NCBI RefSeq assembly: GCF_025149785.1
Contig: NZ_CP102277.1
Location: forward strand, 3,162,001-3,226,000
DNA: 64,000 nt
Origin: Coprococcus comes ATCC 27758
GTDB lineage: Bacteria > Bacillota > Clostridia > Lachnospirales > Lachnospiraceae
Direction of reading: 5' to 3'
Below the pieces are notes generated by a model. It saw only the letters and a program-made list of their open reading frames with translations, was not told the DNA's origin and ran no database searches. The position numbers were made by a program, and so were the translations under genes. Positions within the stretch are counted from its first letter, which is position 1, and each line of letters begins with the position of its first letter. Shown here piece after piece: positions 41,184 to 51,012 of the stretch.

Positions 41184-44100
41184 TTAAAGACGTTTCTTTT
41201 TTCTGATTATTAAAACAGTGGCGATTGCCAGAATTGCTGCTGTCATTCCGATTAATGGGAATACCAGATTATTTCTGTCTCCTGTCTGCACTTTTCCTGA
41301 ATTCTTATTGGAAGAATTGCTGTTGTTATTGTTGTTATTATTTATGATGTTATTTACTGTATTATTACCACCACTGCTTCCGTTATTGGAATTTGATCCG
41401 CTTCCACTGCCTGTTCCACCATTGTTCTCACTGCCGGATCCATTTCCTGGTTTTGGATCTTCTGGGTTTGGTTTCTCTGGATTTGGTTTTTCCGGTGTCG
41501 GATTCTCCGGATCCGGCTTTTCAGGTCCTGGTTTTTCCGGCGATTCTACCCCGATAAACACAACTGCTGATTTTCCGCCATAAGCCACGGTAATTTCTTT
41601 TACTTCTTCTGTAAGTGCAGTATCCAGACCTGGTTCAAAACCAAACAGTCCTGCGGTTTCTTCGCTATATACCAGTTCTTCCTCTGAATCATCATCGTAT
41701 ACCAATTTCAGCGAAAGACCGGTCGGATCGAAGGTTTCTCCTGATTTGTAAACTGTCTTTCCGGGCTGACTCTGAATATACACAGCACTTAACTCCGGAG
41801 CTTTCTTTACAATTTCAAATGTACGCTCTACAACTCCACGGTAATTTACAATTCCGGTAACAATCACCTTACCTGTTCCAAAAGCTGTATTATTTTCATA
41901 GGACAGTAGATAATCCACTCCGTATCTCAGAGTCTCTTCTGCGCCGTTTACCGTTCTCTTGACTTCCACCTGTGGATATACCGGATTCTGTTCATCTGCT
42001 TTCGCAACCTCTGTTTGTTCCGGAACTGACACTGTGATCTGGCTGTCTTCTGCCGAAATATCTACACGCTTGTCCTCCTCACGGACACGAAGCTCTGCAA
42101 CTGCCATGTGTGCATCATTTCCAGATTCCGCATAGGTATGGATTCCCACCAGTCTCACATATTTTGCTTCTACCGGTTCGTCAAATTCTGCTATTTTCCA
42201 TTCAAGCGTCCTGTCCCAGGTACCGCCTGCAATATCGGTCCATTCATCTTCCTGATTCAGTTTGTACTGTACTTTATACTCACTGACAAATCCATTCATA
42301 TTGCCACCACGCGGATAATAGCGAAATGCATCCAGAACTGCCGGTTCTTCCAGTTCCAGTCCGATCCAGCGTTTTTCTACATCCTGTGCTTCATTTGTAC
42401 GCCAGTTTGTATGCCAGTGCGTTCCTTCATCTTCATCCAGAACGTGCTCTGCCGGTCCTTCTGTTCCACTGCCATTATACTCACTTTCTGCAAATGCAGT
42501 GAGCCTTCCAATCGGATAATCTCTGTCACCGGATTCTGGTGTCTCTTCTGTCTCTTCTCCAAGACGGATTTCAAATACATTTCTTGTATTGTGATCTTCT
42601 GACTCAACAATGATCTTCTTGATATTGTTGAAAGTCGGAAGAATAGTCACTGACGCATTATCGGCTGCTTTTGCCTCTACCTCTGCAAAAATAGCAGGTG
42701 TAGAATAGCTTCCCTGTGCCAGTGCACTTTCCGGTACCGGATTGCCATTTATAATGACTTCTTCCAGCTTCGCTGTCGTATTCGATACGAAGCTTCCCTG
42801 TGCCACCTTCAACTCGATCTCAGTAAGTGCAGTACAAGGTTTCCATCTGGTTCCTGTCGGTGCACTTGCGTTCGTAAGCTTGAATTTGATAAAAGTCGCT
42901 GTCGTCGGTGTGAAATCATACGTATATGGTTTTACCCGTCCACTTTCTTCCCCGATCGTCTCCGTTACTGCAAGCTTGTTCCAGTTGGTTCCATCCTCTG
43001 AAACCAGAATCTCTGTTGTTCCTGCATCCGGATAACGCATACTTCCGCTGTCCTTTGCAAAATGCATCACAATCTGTCCAAGTCTCTGCTGGGTTGCATA
43101 CTCAAATGTGATCTCTGCTTTACTATTACCATTCTGGGAACTCTGCCAGTTGCTCCATGCAGTCGGGTTTGCTCCTCCACTTGTGTTATCACTGATTGTT
43201 GTTGATCCGTCCACAATTGCAGAAAGTGTATCTGACTGTTCGCCTTCCGGAATGCTCTGTGTCAGATTCATTACCTTTCCGGACACGCTGCTTCCAACTG
43301 TGATCTGCTCTGTCTGTACACGGATTGTTGCACTTACCGGAATTTCATCACCGAGTACATCTGCTGTCCCATTTACCGTAACAGTTCCTTCTTCTGCAAA
43401 CTGATCAGCCGATATGTCATCCCAGTTTACTCCAAATGAAGCGGTCAGAATGGTTCCGTCTGTAAGAACCGCCGGCCTGGATTCCGGAAGAATCGGTACC
43501 GTTCCAACTGGTGTTGAGGTTGAGTAATTCAGAAGTCCTCCAACTTCATCAATAACATTTACATTGACTGTTACCTGATGTCCTTCAATCTGCCCCTGCA
43601 CATTAAAGTTTCCTGACTGCTGTACCATCTCCTCTCCGATCGCATCCCATGTCACTGCTTTGCTTTCTTTGCTTCCATCGGTATAACGAGTTTCAATCGT
43701 TGTCGGAAGTACCGGGATATTTCCAGTCTTGACATAATAGGTCTTTGACATCCAGAAACTGTCGATCTCTTTTTCTTCTGGTGTGCCATCTGATACAGAA
43801 TAAGTTGTGACGGTTGCTGCTGCACTTTCCAGTCCATCTGCCGTAGCTGTCACAGTAAATGAACCACCAGTTTTCGTGGACTGCACGATTGCCAGAACTT
43901 TTCCACTGAATGCTTTTCTGTTATCTGCAAGATAAGAATCGTGATCCGGAGAGCTTCCGTTATCTACACCAACCAGAACTCCATCACCTTCTACGTTAAA
44001 TGTAACGCGGTTTTCTGCATCCGGAACAATATTTCCATTCTGGTCTGTCACATCAACTGTCACATAAGATAAATCTTTTCCATCCGCAGCAATCTCGGTT

Positions 44101-46517
44101 CTGTCTGCTGACATCTGCAATTTTGCAGCTTCGCCAGTCGTTGTCACGCTGGAACGTCCGTCTGTATTTTCAATGATATTTCCATCTGCGTCATATGCAA
44201 CGGCCTCCAGTGTTCCATCCGCATACGGAACCTTCCAGGTAAGATAAAGATTCTTATGCTCGGTTCCGTTCTTATCTTCTCCCTCGTAAATCTGATAGGT
44301 ATAACCTGCAGCTGTTGTTTTCTGTGTAAATGCTTTCTTTCCAAGAGACTGTCTTTCTCCACCTGCCGGCGTAAAGAACAACTCGACCGATGCTGCATCC
44401 GAATATACAACTACCGGAACCTTTCCACTGTTGTCTTTATAGACTACATTTTCATTCCATGCCGGAAGTACATGTAAGGTGTGCACCTGATCATTCCACT
44501 GGCTCTGATAGAAGTAATAGCTGTCTTTCGCAAAGCCTGCGGTATCCACAATACCAAAGTAAGAGCTCTTCGGTGCCGGCCAGCTTCCTACTGATCCTGC
44601 TCCGGTTCCATTCCAAGGTGTCGGCTCACCGATATAATCAAATCCGGTCCAGACATATTCTCCTGCAAGGTAATCTCTTGTAATCGTTGTATACCATGCA
44701 TCACTTGCTACACTGCCCCAGCCTACAGCAGAATTATCATAGGATGTAAGCTGCTTGTCGGAAGTCTGGCTTCCACCGTTGATCCGATTATAGATTCCAC
44801 GGCTGTTGATCGCAGAAGCAGTCTCAGAACCGTACATCAGCCATTCTGGATGCAATTTATGCCAGTTGTCATACTGCCAGCCTGCGCAATAGTTAAATCC
44901 AACGGTTCCACCTGCTGCATTTAATGTATTGCCAATACTTTCTGCTTCACTCCAGTTGGCTTTCAGCTTGTTATCTCCGGTTGTCATCGGTCTTGTTGTA
45001 TCCAGCTCTTTTACCCAGTTCACCAATTGCTGGGCAGTTGCCGGATAATTGGAAACGCCACCGCTGATTCCTTCCATAACCTCATTTCCAAGAGACCACA
45101 TAATGATTGATGGTGCATTGTATCCTCTCTTCACCATTGCTGTCAGATCAAACTGTGCCCAGGTCATACCGTCCCCTGCACCTAAAATCTGATTGTCCCC
45201 GTCGATTGTCTGATTGAACCATTTTGCATAGTCATTACTGTTTCCATTTTTTGCATAAAGCCAGGTATCGAAAGCTTCATCGATCACCAACATCCCCTGC
45301 TCATTGCATGCTTGGATCAGCTCATCAGCTGCAGGGTTATGTGTCACTCGAATCGTGTTACACCCCATCTGCTTCAGGATCTCAATCTGTCTTGCAATTG
45401 CGCGGGCATTTGCCTTTGCACCAAGTGCTCCCTGATCATGATGCATACATACACCTTTTAGTTTTGTATTCTGTCCGTTCAGCGAAAATCCTGTATTGTT
45501 ATCAAAATCAAAATACCGGAAACCATATTCTGTATCGTAAACATCTACTGTATTTTCTCCAAGCTTTACTTCTGTTCTTACAGTATAAAGTGTCGGACTG
45601 TCCACACTCCAGAGCGCCGGACTTTGTGCCTCAAGTGTTATTTCGATTTCATCACTTTCTCCGGATGCAACAGTTTTAGCTTCGGTTGTCACTGTTCCGA
45701 TTGCTGCACTTTCATCTTTGCCTTTTGGAAATACCGTGTGCGTCAAGGTTACAGCCTGTTCATCTTCAGAATCATTCACAACCTGTGTGCGGACATCCAT
45801 ATTGACAGTTCCACCCTGTTCTGCTTTCAGGTTCTCAGTCGTAATCTGCGTCCCCTCAAGATCCACATGAACCTTTTCTGTCATGGTCAGATTTACACTT
45901 CTGTAAATACCACTTCCGGAATACCATCTGCTTGAAGGCGTCTTGTTCTCCACCTTTACTGCAATTGTATTTTCCTCACCATATTTCACATAGTCTGTTA
46001 TGTCAAATGAAAATGGTGTATATCCGTATGGATGTGTTCCAAGCTTTTCTCCATTTACCCATACAGATGCATTCATATAAACACCGCTAAAATCAACACG
46101 GATCTCTTTTCCTTCCGCAGCTTTATCTATGGTAAAACTTTTCCGGTACCATCCTGTTCCCCCTGGAAGATATCCACTTTCTGCTTCCATAGATTTTGAA
46201 TAATCCTGTTCAATGCTGTAGTCATGCGGAAGCGAAACCTGGCGCCATTTCGAGTCGTCGAAATTTGCTGTCTGTGCATTTTCCACATCTCCCAGATTGA
46301 ATTTCCAATTACTGTCAAAATTGATCGTTCTCTGATCCGTCGATTTCCCGTAATTGCTTACGTAAACCGCTTCCGGATCTGAACTCATCTGTGTCTGTGA
46401 ATTGGATCTTACTTTCACCTCTTCACCTGCCGCCACAGGCAATGTCATTCCCTGTACCGTGAGCAATGCCGCAAGGCAGGCAGCCCCGGCACGGACATAC
46501 CTTTTTCTTGTTTTCAT
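41184..46517 (-). CDS. Wall-anchored multidomain GH2 beta-galactosidase
   Basis: A 1777-residue exported enzyme. Signal peptide 1-30. The GH2 sugar-binding, Ig-like and TIM-barrel domains span about 45-700. Acid/base Glu is near 479 (MWSLGNEVMEG) and the likely nucleophile near 565 (MYGSETASA). Ig-like and Big_4-type modules follow (LPTTIETRYTDGSK), then an F5/8-type discoidin domain (about 1340-1470). After a Pro/Glu repeat linker and an Asn/Ser run, the end is a sorting-type tail: VQTGD, a hydrophobic helix and RKKKRL. The ATG at 46517 has GGAGG 5 nt upstream. Lies beside the mgl transporter, which suggests beta-galactosides. Confidence 0.9.
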   Translation of the reverse strand: MKTRKRYVRAGAACLAALLTVQGMTLPVAAGEEVKVRSNSQTQMSSDPEAVYVSNYGKSTDQRTINFDSNWKFNLGDVENAQTANFDDSKWRQVSLPHDYSIEQDYSKSMEAESGYLPGGTGWYRKSFTIDKAAEGKEIRVDFSGVYMNASVWVNGEKLGTHPYGYTPFSFDITDYVKYGEENTIAVKVENKTPSSRWYSGSGIYRSVNLTMTEKVHVDLEGTQITTENLKAEQGGTVNMDVRTQVVNDSEDEQAVTLTHTVFPKGKDESAAIGTVTTEAKTVASGESDEIEITLEAQSPALWSVDSPTLYTVRTEVKLGENTVDVYDTEYGFRYFDFDNNTGFSLNGQNTKLKGVCMHHDQGALGAKANARAIARQIEILKQMGCNTIRVTHNPAADELIQACNEQGMLVIDEAFDTWLYAKNGNSNDYAKWFNQTIDGDNQILGAGDGMTWAQFDLTAMVKRGYNAPSIIMWSLGNEVMEGISGGVSNYPATAQQLVNWVKELDTTRPMTTGDNKLKANWSEAESIGNTLNAAGGTVGFNYCAGWQYDNWHKLHPEWLMYGSETASAINSRGIYNRINGGSQTSDKQLTSYDNSAVGWGSVASDAWYTTITRDYLAGEYVWTGFDYIGEPTPWNGTGAGSVGSWPAPKSSYFGIVDTAGFAKDSYYFYQSQWNDQVHTLHVLPAWNENVVYKDNSGKVPVVVYSDAASVELFFTPAGGERQSLGKKAFTQKTTAAGYTYQIYEGEDKNGTEHKNLYLTWKVPYADGTLEAVAYDADGNIIENTDGRSSVTTTGEAAKLQMSADRTEIAADGKDLSYVTVDVTDQNGNIVPDAENRVTFNVEGDGVLVGVDNGSSPDHDSYLADNRKAFSGKVLAIVQSTKTGGSFTVTATADGLESAAATVTTYSVSDGTPEEKEIDSFWMSKTYYVKTGNIPVLPTTIETRYTDGSKESKAVTWDAIGEEMVQQSGNFNVQGQIEGHQVTVNVNVIDEVGGLLNYSTSTPVGTVPILPESRPAVLTDGTILTASFGVNWDDISADQFAEEGTVTVNGTADVLGDEIPVSATIRVQTEQITVGSSVSGKVMNLTQSIPEGEQSDTLSAIVDGSTTISDNTSGGANPTAWSNWQSSQNGNSKAEITFEYATQQRLGQIVMHFAKDSGSMRYPDAGTTEILVSEDGTNWNKLAVTETIGEESGRVKPYTYDFTPTTATFIKFKLTNASAPTGTRWKPCTALTEIELKVAQGSFVSNTTAKLEEVIINGNPVPESALAQGSYSTPAIFAEVEAKAADNASVTILPTFNNIKKIIVESEDHNTRNVFEIRLGEETEETPESGDRDYPIGRLTAFAESEYNGSGTEGPAEHVLDEDEGTHWHTNWRTNEAQDVEKRWIGLELEEPAVLDAFRYYPRGGNMNGFVSEYKVQYKLNQEDEWTDIAGGTWDRTLEWKIAEFDEPVEAKYVRLVGIHTYAESGNDAHMAVAELRVREEDKRVDISAEDSQITVSVPEQTEVAKADEQNPVYPQVEVKRTVNGAEETLRYGVDYLLSYENNTAFGTGKVIVTGIVNYRGVVERTFEIVKKAPELSAVYIQSQPGKTVYKSGETFDPTGLSLKLVYDDDSEEELVYSEETAGLFGFEPGLDTALTEEVKEITVAYGGKSAVVFIGVESPEKPGPEKPDPENPTPEKPNPEKPNPEDPKPGNGSGSENNGGTGSGSGSNSNNGSSGGNNTVNNIINNNNNNNSNSSNKNSGKVQTGDRNNLVFPLIGMTAAILAIATVLIIRKKKRL

Positions 46518-46554
46518 CTTTTCCTCCAATGTTTTTATTCCTCTTTATAGACAC

Positions 46555-46592
46555 AAAAAGACAGGGGGGTGCTATTACTCTCCTGTCTTTTT
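46555..46592 (-). terminator. Hairpin between the small membrane protein and the galactosidase gene
   Basis: AAAAAGACAGG and CCTGTCTTTTT pair perfectly across a 16 nt loop, 38 nt before the galactosidase start. It may end most mgl transcripts or limit read-through to the enzyme gene. Confidence 0.75.
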
Positions 46593-46619
46593 GTTTTGAG
46601 GTCTTGTCCTCGTTATGAG

Positions 46620-46889
46620 CTATTCCTCATTACGATCTTTATCTGTACTCTGATTCTTTTTCATGTTTTTGTAGACATTTATAGTTCCAAACCCGATCAA
46701 ACCAACACCAACTATCAGAAACAGAATCGTCGCCACGATCATAACAAGCTGCTCATTACCATGACTTGTGGAAATCGCCCTGAACATCTGGTATGCCAGT
46801 GTCAGCAGATAAAACCCGGCCATTGCATAAATCGCCAGTCTTGCATTTTTCTTCCATCCGTCATTCTCCGGCATCTTATTCTCGTCCAT
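46620..46889 (-). CDS. Small two-helix membrane protein
   Basis: An 89-residue protein with hydrophobic segments near 18-38 and 50-72 and charged ends. I do not recognise a family. It begins 23 nt after mglC, so it is probably part of the mgl transcript and may be an accessory of the transporter or of the membrane enzyme system. This is inference from position only. Confidence 0.65.
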   Translation of the reverse strand: MDENKMPENDGWKKNARLAIYAMAGFYLLTLAYQMFRAISTSHGNEQLVMIVATILFLIVGVGLIGFGTINVYKNMKKNQSTDKDRNEE

Positions 46890-46911
46890 AACATTTCCCA
46901 GCCTTTTCTTT

Positions 46912-47982
46912 TTATTTTCTTACCAGATATTTTCTCATATCAATTGCACATGCGATCAGAATAATCAGACCTTTGATCACATACTGCATATTCTGACTTA
47001 CTGCCAGGAACTGCAGTGCAACGAAGATGATTCTCAGAATGAACACCCCTAAAACAACGCCGCTGATCTTACCGGTACCACCTACAAAAGATACACCACC
47101 GATTACACAGGCAGCAATCGCATCACACTCGTAGTTCAGACCTGTATTTGCCTGGTTGGAACCGATACGTGCAGATTCGATGAATCCAGTGATACCATAC
47201 ATGCATCCTGCAAGTGTATGTACCAGAATGGTTGTTCTCATAACATTTACACCAGATACATTGGCAGCTTCCGGGTTGGAACCAACTGCGAACATATTCT
47301 TTCCAAATGTTGTCTTATTCCACATGAACCACATGAATACAACTACGACACAAGCGTACCATACATAGTTCGGTATCGGAACGCCACGGATCTTTAAGAA
47401 ACTTCCTGTTACAAAATTCTTAAAGGATTTGTCCAGTCCGGAAAGTGGCTGTCCGTTGTTACCGTTCAGCATAATGTACATCAGAAGAATTCCGTATACG
47501 ATCAGCTGTGTTGCCAGTGTTACAATGAATGGATGTAAGTGGAATTTCGCTACGAAGAATCCATTTACCCATCCAACAATACCTCCGACTACGATTACGA
47601 TCAGAATAACCAGTGGTATCGGAAGAACCGGAAGATCCGGGAAAATTTTGGTTGCATAAGTTACTGACTGCAAAAGTGATGCAGAAATACATGCTGTAAG
47701 ACCTACAACACGTCCGGCTGAAAGGTCTGTACCGGTAAGTACGATCGTTCCTGCAATACCACACGCGATCGGAATGTTCGCTGCAGACAGCGAGATAATG
47801 TTAACAATAGATGCCACGCTCAGGAATCTGCTGTTCTGTGTGTAAGTGTAAATAACTGCGATAATGATCAGAAGATAAATCGCATTATTGATAAGTCCTT
47901 CTTTCCACGCTTTTACCTTGTCTGCGGAATCCAGTGCTTTGTATTCTGCATAGCGTGATTTTATATTTGCAAATGCTTTCAT
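46912..47982 (-). CDS. mglC: Galactose/methyl-galactoside ABC transporter permease
   Basis: A 356-residue permease of the RbsC/MglC family with about ten hydrophobic segments. GTIVLTGTDLSAGRVVGLTA, GGIVGWVNGFFVAKFHLHPF, FGKNMFAVGSNPEAA and GGVSFVGGTGKISGV are family motifs. The soluble N-terminus and the mglA/mglB context point to galactose-type sugars. Confidence 0.92.
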   Translation of the reverse strand: MKAFANIKSRYAEYKALDSADKVKAWKEGLINNAIYLLIIIAVIYTYTQNSRFLSVASIVNIISLSAANIPIACGIAGTIVLTGTDLSAGRVVGLTACISASLLQSVTYATKIFPDLPVLPIPLVILIVIVVGGIVGWVNGFFVAKFHLHPFIVTLATQLIVYGILLMYIMLNGNNGQPLSGLDKSFKNFVTGSFLKIRGVPIPNYVWYACVVVVFMWFMWNKTTFGKNMFAVGSNPEAANVSGVNVMRTTILVHTLAGCMYGITGFIESARIGSNQANTGLNYECDAIAACVIGGVSFVGGTGKISGVVLGVFILRIIFVALQFLAVSQNMQYVIKGLIILIACAIDMRKYLVRK

Positions 47983-48012
47983 CTGGGAAGCCTCCTTCTT
48001 TTTGTTTGAAAA

Positions 48013-49509
48013 TTACACATACTTTGCTGCGTAAGTCATGATCAGTTCCTGTGTCGCCTCTTCTGCGTCAATCTCTCCGGCAAGTCTTCCACCGGACATA
48101 ACCATGATACGGTCACAGATTCCGAGAAGCTCCGGCATTTCTGAAGAAACTACGATAACTACTTTGCCGCGGTTCGCAAGATCGATGATGAGCTGATAGA
48201 TCTCATACTTTGCACCGACATCGATTCCTCTTGTCGGCTCATCCAGAAGCAGTACTTCCGGATCGGTAAGAAGCCATCTTCCAAGGATAACCTTCTGCTG
48301 GTTTCCACCGGAAAGTGCACGGATCTTTGTCTCCTGCGACGGTGTCTTTGTCCGCAGCGCATCAATATATTTCTGCGTATCTTCTTTCATGGATTTTTCA
48401 CTCAGATAAAATCCTTTTTTGTGTCTCTTTAAGCTGGAGATAACGGTATTTTCACGAATGTTCAGGATGCCGAAGATACCGGTTGCTCTTCTCTCTTCTG
48501 TCAGAAGTGCAAATCCGTTCTTGATCGAATCCTGTGCATTCTTATTGCTGACTTGTTTTCCGTCAAGTTTTATCGTTCCTGATTTCCTGGTTGCAATTCC
48601 AAAAATTGTCTCCAGAGTTTCTGTACGCCCACTTCCGTCAAGTCCGGCAATTCCAAGAATTTCTCCTTTTCTTGCTTTGAAGGAAACATCATTCAGGATC
48701 GAATACATTCCGGAAAGGTGTTCCACTTCAAGCGCTACATCGCCCGGTTTATTTGTCTTTGGCGGGAACTGATTGGTAAGCTCACGTCCAACCATCAGGC
48801 GGATGATATCATCCATCTCCAGATCATCTGCTTTCTCGGTTGCTACCCAGGTTCCGTCACGCATGATCGTGATCTCATCTGAAATCCGTTTGATCTCTGC
48901 CATTTTATGTGAAATGTAAATGATTCCGCATCCTCTCTTTTTCAGCATCTCAATGATATCAAACAGATGCTCTACTTCCTGCTCTGTAAGAGAAGAAGTC
49001 GGCTCATCAAATACGATGACTTTTGCATTCACAGATACTGCTTTTGCAATCTCTACCATCTGTCTCTGTGATACCGGCATCGTACTCATGATCCTTTTTG
49101 GATCTACATCAATTTTCAATTCTTCAAATACTTTTTTTGTGTCGTCATAGATTTTTTTCTCATTTACCATGACGCCGCCCTCTTTCGGGTAACGTCCGAG
49201 CCAGAGATTATCCATGACGTTTCTTTTGAGCGCCTGGTTCAGTTCCTGGTGAACCATTGCAACTCCATTTTCAAGAGCTTCTTTCGAATTCTTGAAATTA
49301 ATCTCTTTTCCCTCCAGCTCAATCTTGCCACTGTCTTTGTCATAAATTCCGAAAAGGCATTTCATCAGTGTTGACTTTCCGGCTCCATTTTCACCCATCA
49401 GTGCATGGACAGTGCCTGCTTTAACTGTCAGGGACACATGATCTAATGCTTTTACGCCCGGAAATTCTTTACAGATATCCGTCATCTGCAGTAAAACATC
49501 CTGTTTCAT
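48013..49509 (-). CDS. mglA: Galactose/methyl-galactoside ABC transporter ATPase
   Basis: A 498-residue double ATPase. The first domain has Walker [13 protein letters not shown], signature-like [14 protein letters not shown] and Walker [12 protein letters not shown]. The second has a divergent Walker [13 protein letters not shown], the signature [15 protein letters not shown] and [13 protein letters not shown]. This asymmetry is typical of MglA/RbsA. The ATG at 49509 has AGGAGG 6 nt upstream. Sits between mglB and mglC. Confidence 0.94.
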   Translation of the reverse strand: MKQDVLLQMTDICKEFPGVKALDHVSLTVKAGTVHALMGENGAGKSTLMKCLFGIYDKDSGKIELEGKEINFKNSKEALENGVAMVHQELNQALKRNVMDNLWLGRYPKEGGVMVNEKKIYDDTKKVFEELKIDVDPKRIMSTMPVSQRQMVEIAKAVSVNAKVIVFDEPTSSLTEQEVEHLFDIIEMLKKRGCGIIYISHKMAEIKRISDEITIMRDGTWVATEKADDLEMDDIIRLMVGRELTNQFPPKTNKPGDVALEVEHLSGMYSILNDVSFKARKGEILGIAGLDGSGRTETLETIFGIATRKSGTIKLDGKQVSNKNAQDSIKNGFALLTEERRATGIFGILNIRENTVISSLKRHKKGFYLSEKSMKEDTQKYIDALRTKTPSQETKIRALSGGNQQKVILGRWLLTDPEVLLLDEPTRGIDVGAKYEIYQLIIDLANRGKVVIVVSSEMPELLGICDRIMVMSGGRLAGEIDAEEATQELIMTYAAKYV

Positions 49510-49646
49510 AGCTGTCCTCCTGTCTCTCATCTTCTAATCTCGCATACCTTTCGAACCTGCCGCTATGCAGTTCCATCCGGCTGCGTCACAACTTTAGAAA
49601 AGGTGGCTGGCCAACCACCTGGCCGCCACCTTTATTTTTTACATTT

Positions 49647-50780
49647 TTATTTTCCTGAGTATTCCTGGTAAGGAATGAAGATCTTGTTGCTTACTTTTTC
49701 GGAAATATTGTAAGAATCTGTTCCATCCATCAGATCTTTTCCACCTGCTGCATTCTTAGCAAGGTCTGCGATACAAGCTGCCATACCATCTGCATCCTGT
49801 TTAACAGTTGCTGTCATCTTGCCATCAGCGATCAGCTGTTTTGCTGCGTCTGTAGCATCAACACCAAATACCGGGATCATCTTGCAGTCTTTGCCTGTTC
49901 CAAGGTTGTATCCCTTATCATTCAGAGCTGAGACTGCACCCTCCGCCATACCGTCATTGTTGCAGATAACAAGTTCGATCATGTTATTGCTTCCTTCGTT
50001 GTACTGGGAAAGGTTGGTTGTCATATAGTTGTTAGCTGCTGTTGCACTCCAGTTACCATCCTGGTCAACCTGATATTTGTCACTGTTAGAAGCGTCAAAG
50101 TATTCCAGTGCCGGTTTGCCGGCGTCTGTGATGATCTTATCTGCATCTTCTACAGCAAACTGTGTACGGTAAATAGCTTCTGCATTTCCGAGCTGTCCCA
50201 TGAACATTGCGTAAGAGATCTTTCCATCTCCGTTGAGATCCATTTCATCAAAATGTTCTACTACATAGTTACCGATCATTTCGCCCTGCATATGTCCTGC
50301 TTCCGGAGCGTCTGTTCCTACGAATGCACACTTGTCATAGCTTCCAAGTACATCGCCTTCTGTCTTGTCATCTTCGATCGCACGGTTAAAGAAAATAACC
50401 GGGATTCCTGCTGCTTCTGCTTTTTCAACGATCTGAGAAGAAGCATCTACAGAACCAGATGTAACGATGTTGACGATCAGTGCTGTAGCACCTGTCTGGA
50501 TCGCTGTATCAATCTGTTCGTTCTGTGTTGTCTGGTTGCTGTTTCCATCATAGTCCTGATATTCAACACCCATCTCGTCAAGTTTTGCATCGAGTGCTGT
50601 ACGGACAGATGCGATATAAGTATCAGAATAGGTATAGTAGAATACTGCGATATTAGCGTCTGATGATTTCTTATCACTGCTTCCACCATCACTGTCACTC
50701 TTACCGGAGCCCCCGCATCCTGCAAGCATTCCAAGTGCCATCACACCTGCGAGCATCGCTGCTACAATTCTTCTTTTCAT
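49647..50780 (-). CDS. mglB: Galactose/methyl-galactoside-binding lipoprotein
   Basis: A 377-residue solute-binding lipoprotein with signal MKRRIVAAMLAGVMALGMLAGC, the lipobox Cys and a Gly/Ser-rich linker. The body is of the MglB type (AVFYYTYSDTYIASVRTALD, MIELVICNNDGMAEGAVSAL, PVFGVDATDAAKQLI), including a glutamate/aspartate-rich Ca-site-like segment DLNGDGKISYAMF, as in E. coli MglB. The ATG at 50780 has AAGGAGGAA upstream. It is the first gene of the transporter operon behind a regulated promoter. Confidence 0.93.
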   Translation of the reverse strand: MKRRIVAAMLAGVMALGMLAGCGGSGKSDSDGGSSDKKSSDANIAVFYYTYSDTYIASVRTALDAKLDEMGVEYQDYDGNSNQTTQNEQIDTAIQTGATALIVNIVTSGSVDASSQIVEKAEAAGIPVIFFNRAIEDDKTEGDVLGSYDKCAFVGTDAPEAGHMQGEMIGNYVVEHFDEMDLNGDGKISYAMFMGQLGNAEAIYRTQFAVEDADKIITDAGKPALEYFDASNSDKYQVDQDGNWSATAANNYMTTNLSQYNEGSNNMIELVICNNDGMAEGAVSALNDKGYNLGTGKDCKMIPVFGVDATDAAKQLIADGKMTATVKQDADGMAACIADLAKNAAGGKDLMDGTDSYNISEKVSNKIFIPYQEYSGK

Positions 50781-50820
50781 AATTTCGTTCCTCCTTGTAT
50801 AACGTTTACTTGATGATACG

Positions 50821-50876
50821 AGTATAACAAGAAGGGAATAAAACACCCATGTGAAAAACTACGAGGAGTTTGTGAA
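50821..50876 (-). promoter_or_regulatory. mglB promoter with tandem AraC-type sites
   Basis: The -10 TATACT is at 50821-50826 with no good -35. TTCACA occurs twice on the minus strand (50850-50855 and 50871-50876), 21 bp apart, directly upstream of the -35 position. This is suited to two monomers of an AraC-type activator, likely the product of the gene at 53730. Confidence 0.5.
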
Positions 50877-50940
50877 TTTCAACGTTTATATAAATTTTTA
50901 CTTAATTTCGTCCATAAATGTTTCAAATGCCCAATTCTTT

Positions 50941-50979
50941 AAAAAGCTGTAGTCCAAATATTTTTCAGACTACAGCTTC
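50941..50979 (-). terminator. Terminator after the sensor operon
   Basis: AGAAGCTGTAGTCTGAAAAA with TTTGGACTACAGCTTTTT gives an 11-12 bp stem and a T run on the minus strand. It separates the sensor genes from mglB. Confidence 0.85.
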
Positions 50980-51012
50980 TATACTTCCGAGCAGCTACAA
51001 ACATTTCACCCG

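Noticed and set aside
41339-41480. CRISPR-like short repeats near the galactosidase C-terminus
   Set aside because: They are codon-level repeats encoding an Asn/Ser run and Pro-Glu-Lys-Pro linker, with no spacers or cas genes.
41218-41583. Plus-strand Gly/Ser/Phe repeat frame opposite the galactosidase tail
   Set aside because: It is the antisense reading of the Pro/Glu linker, not an independent repeat protein.
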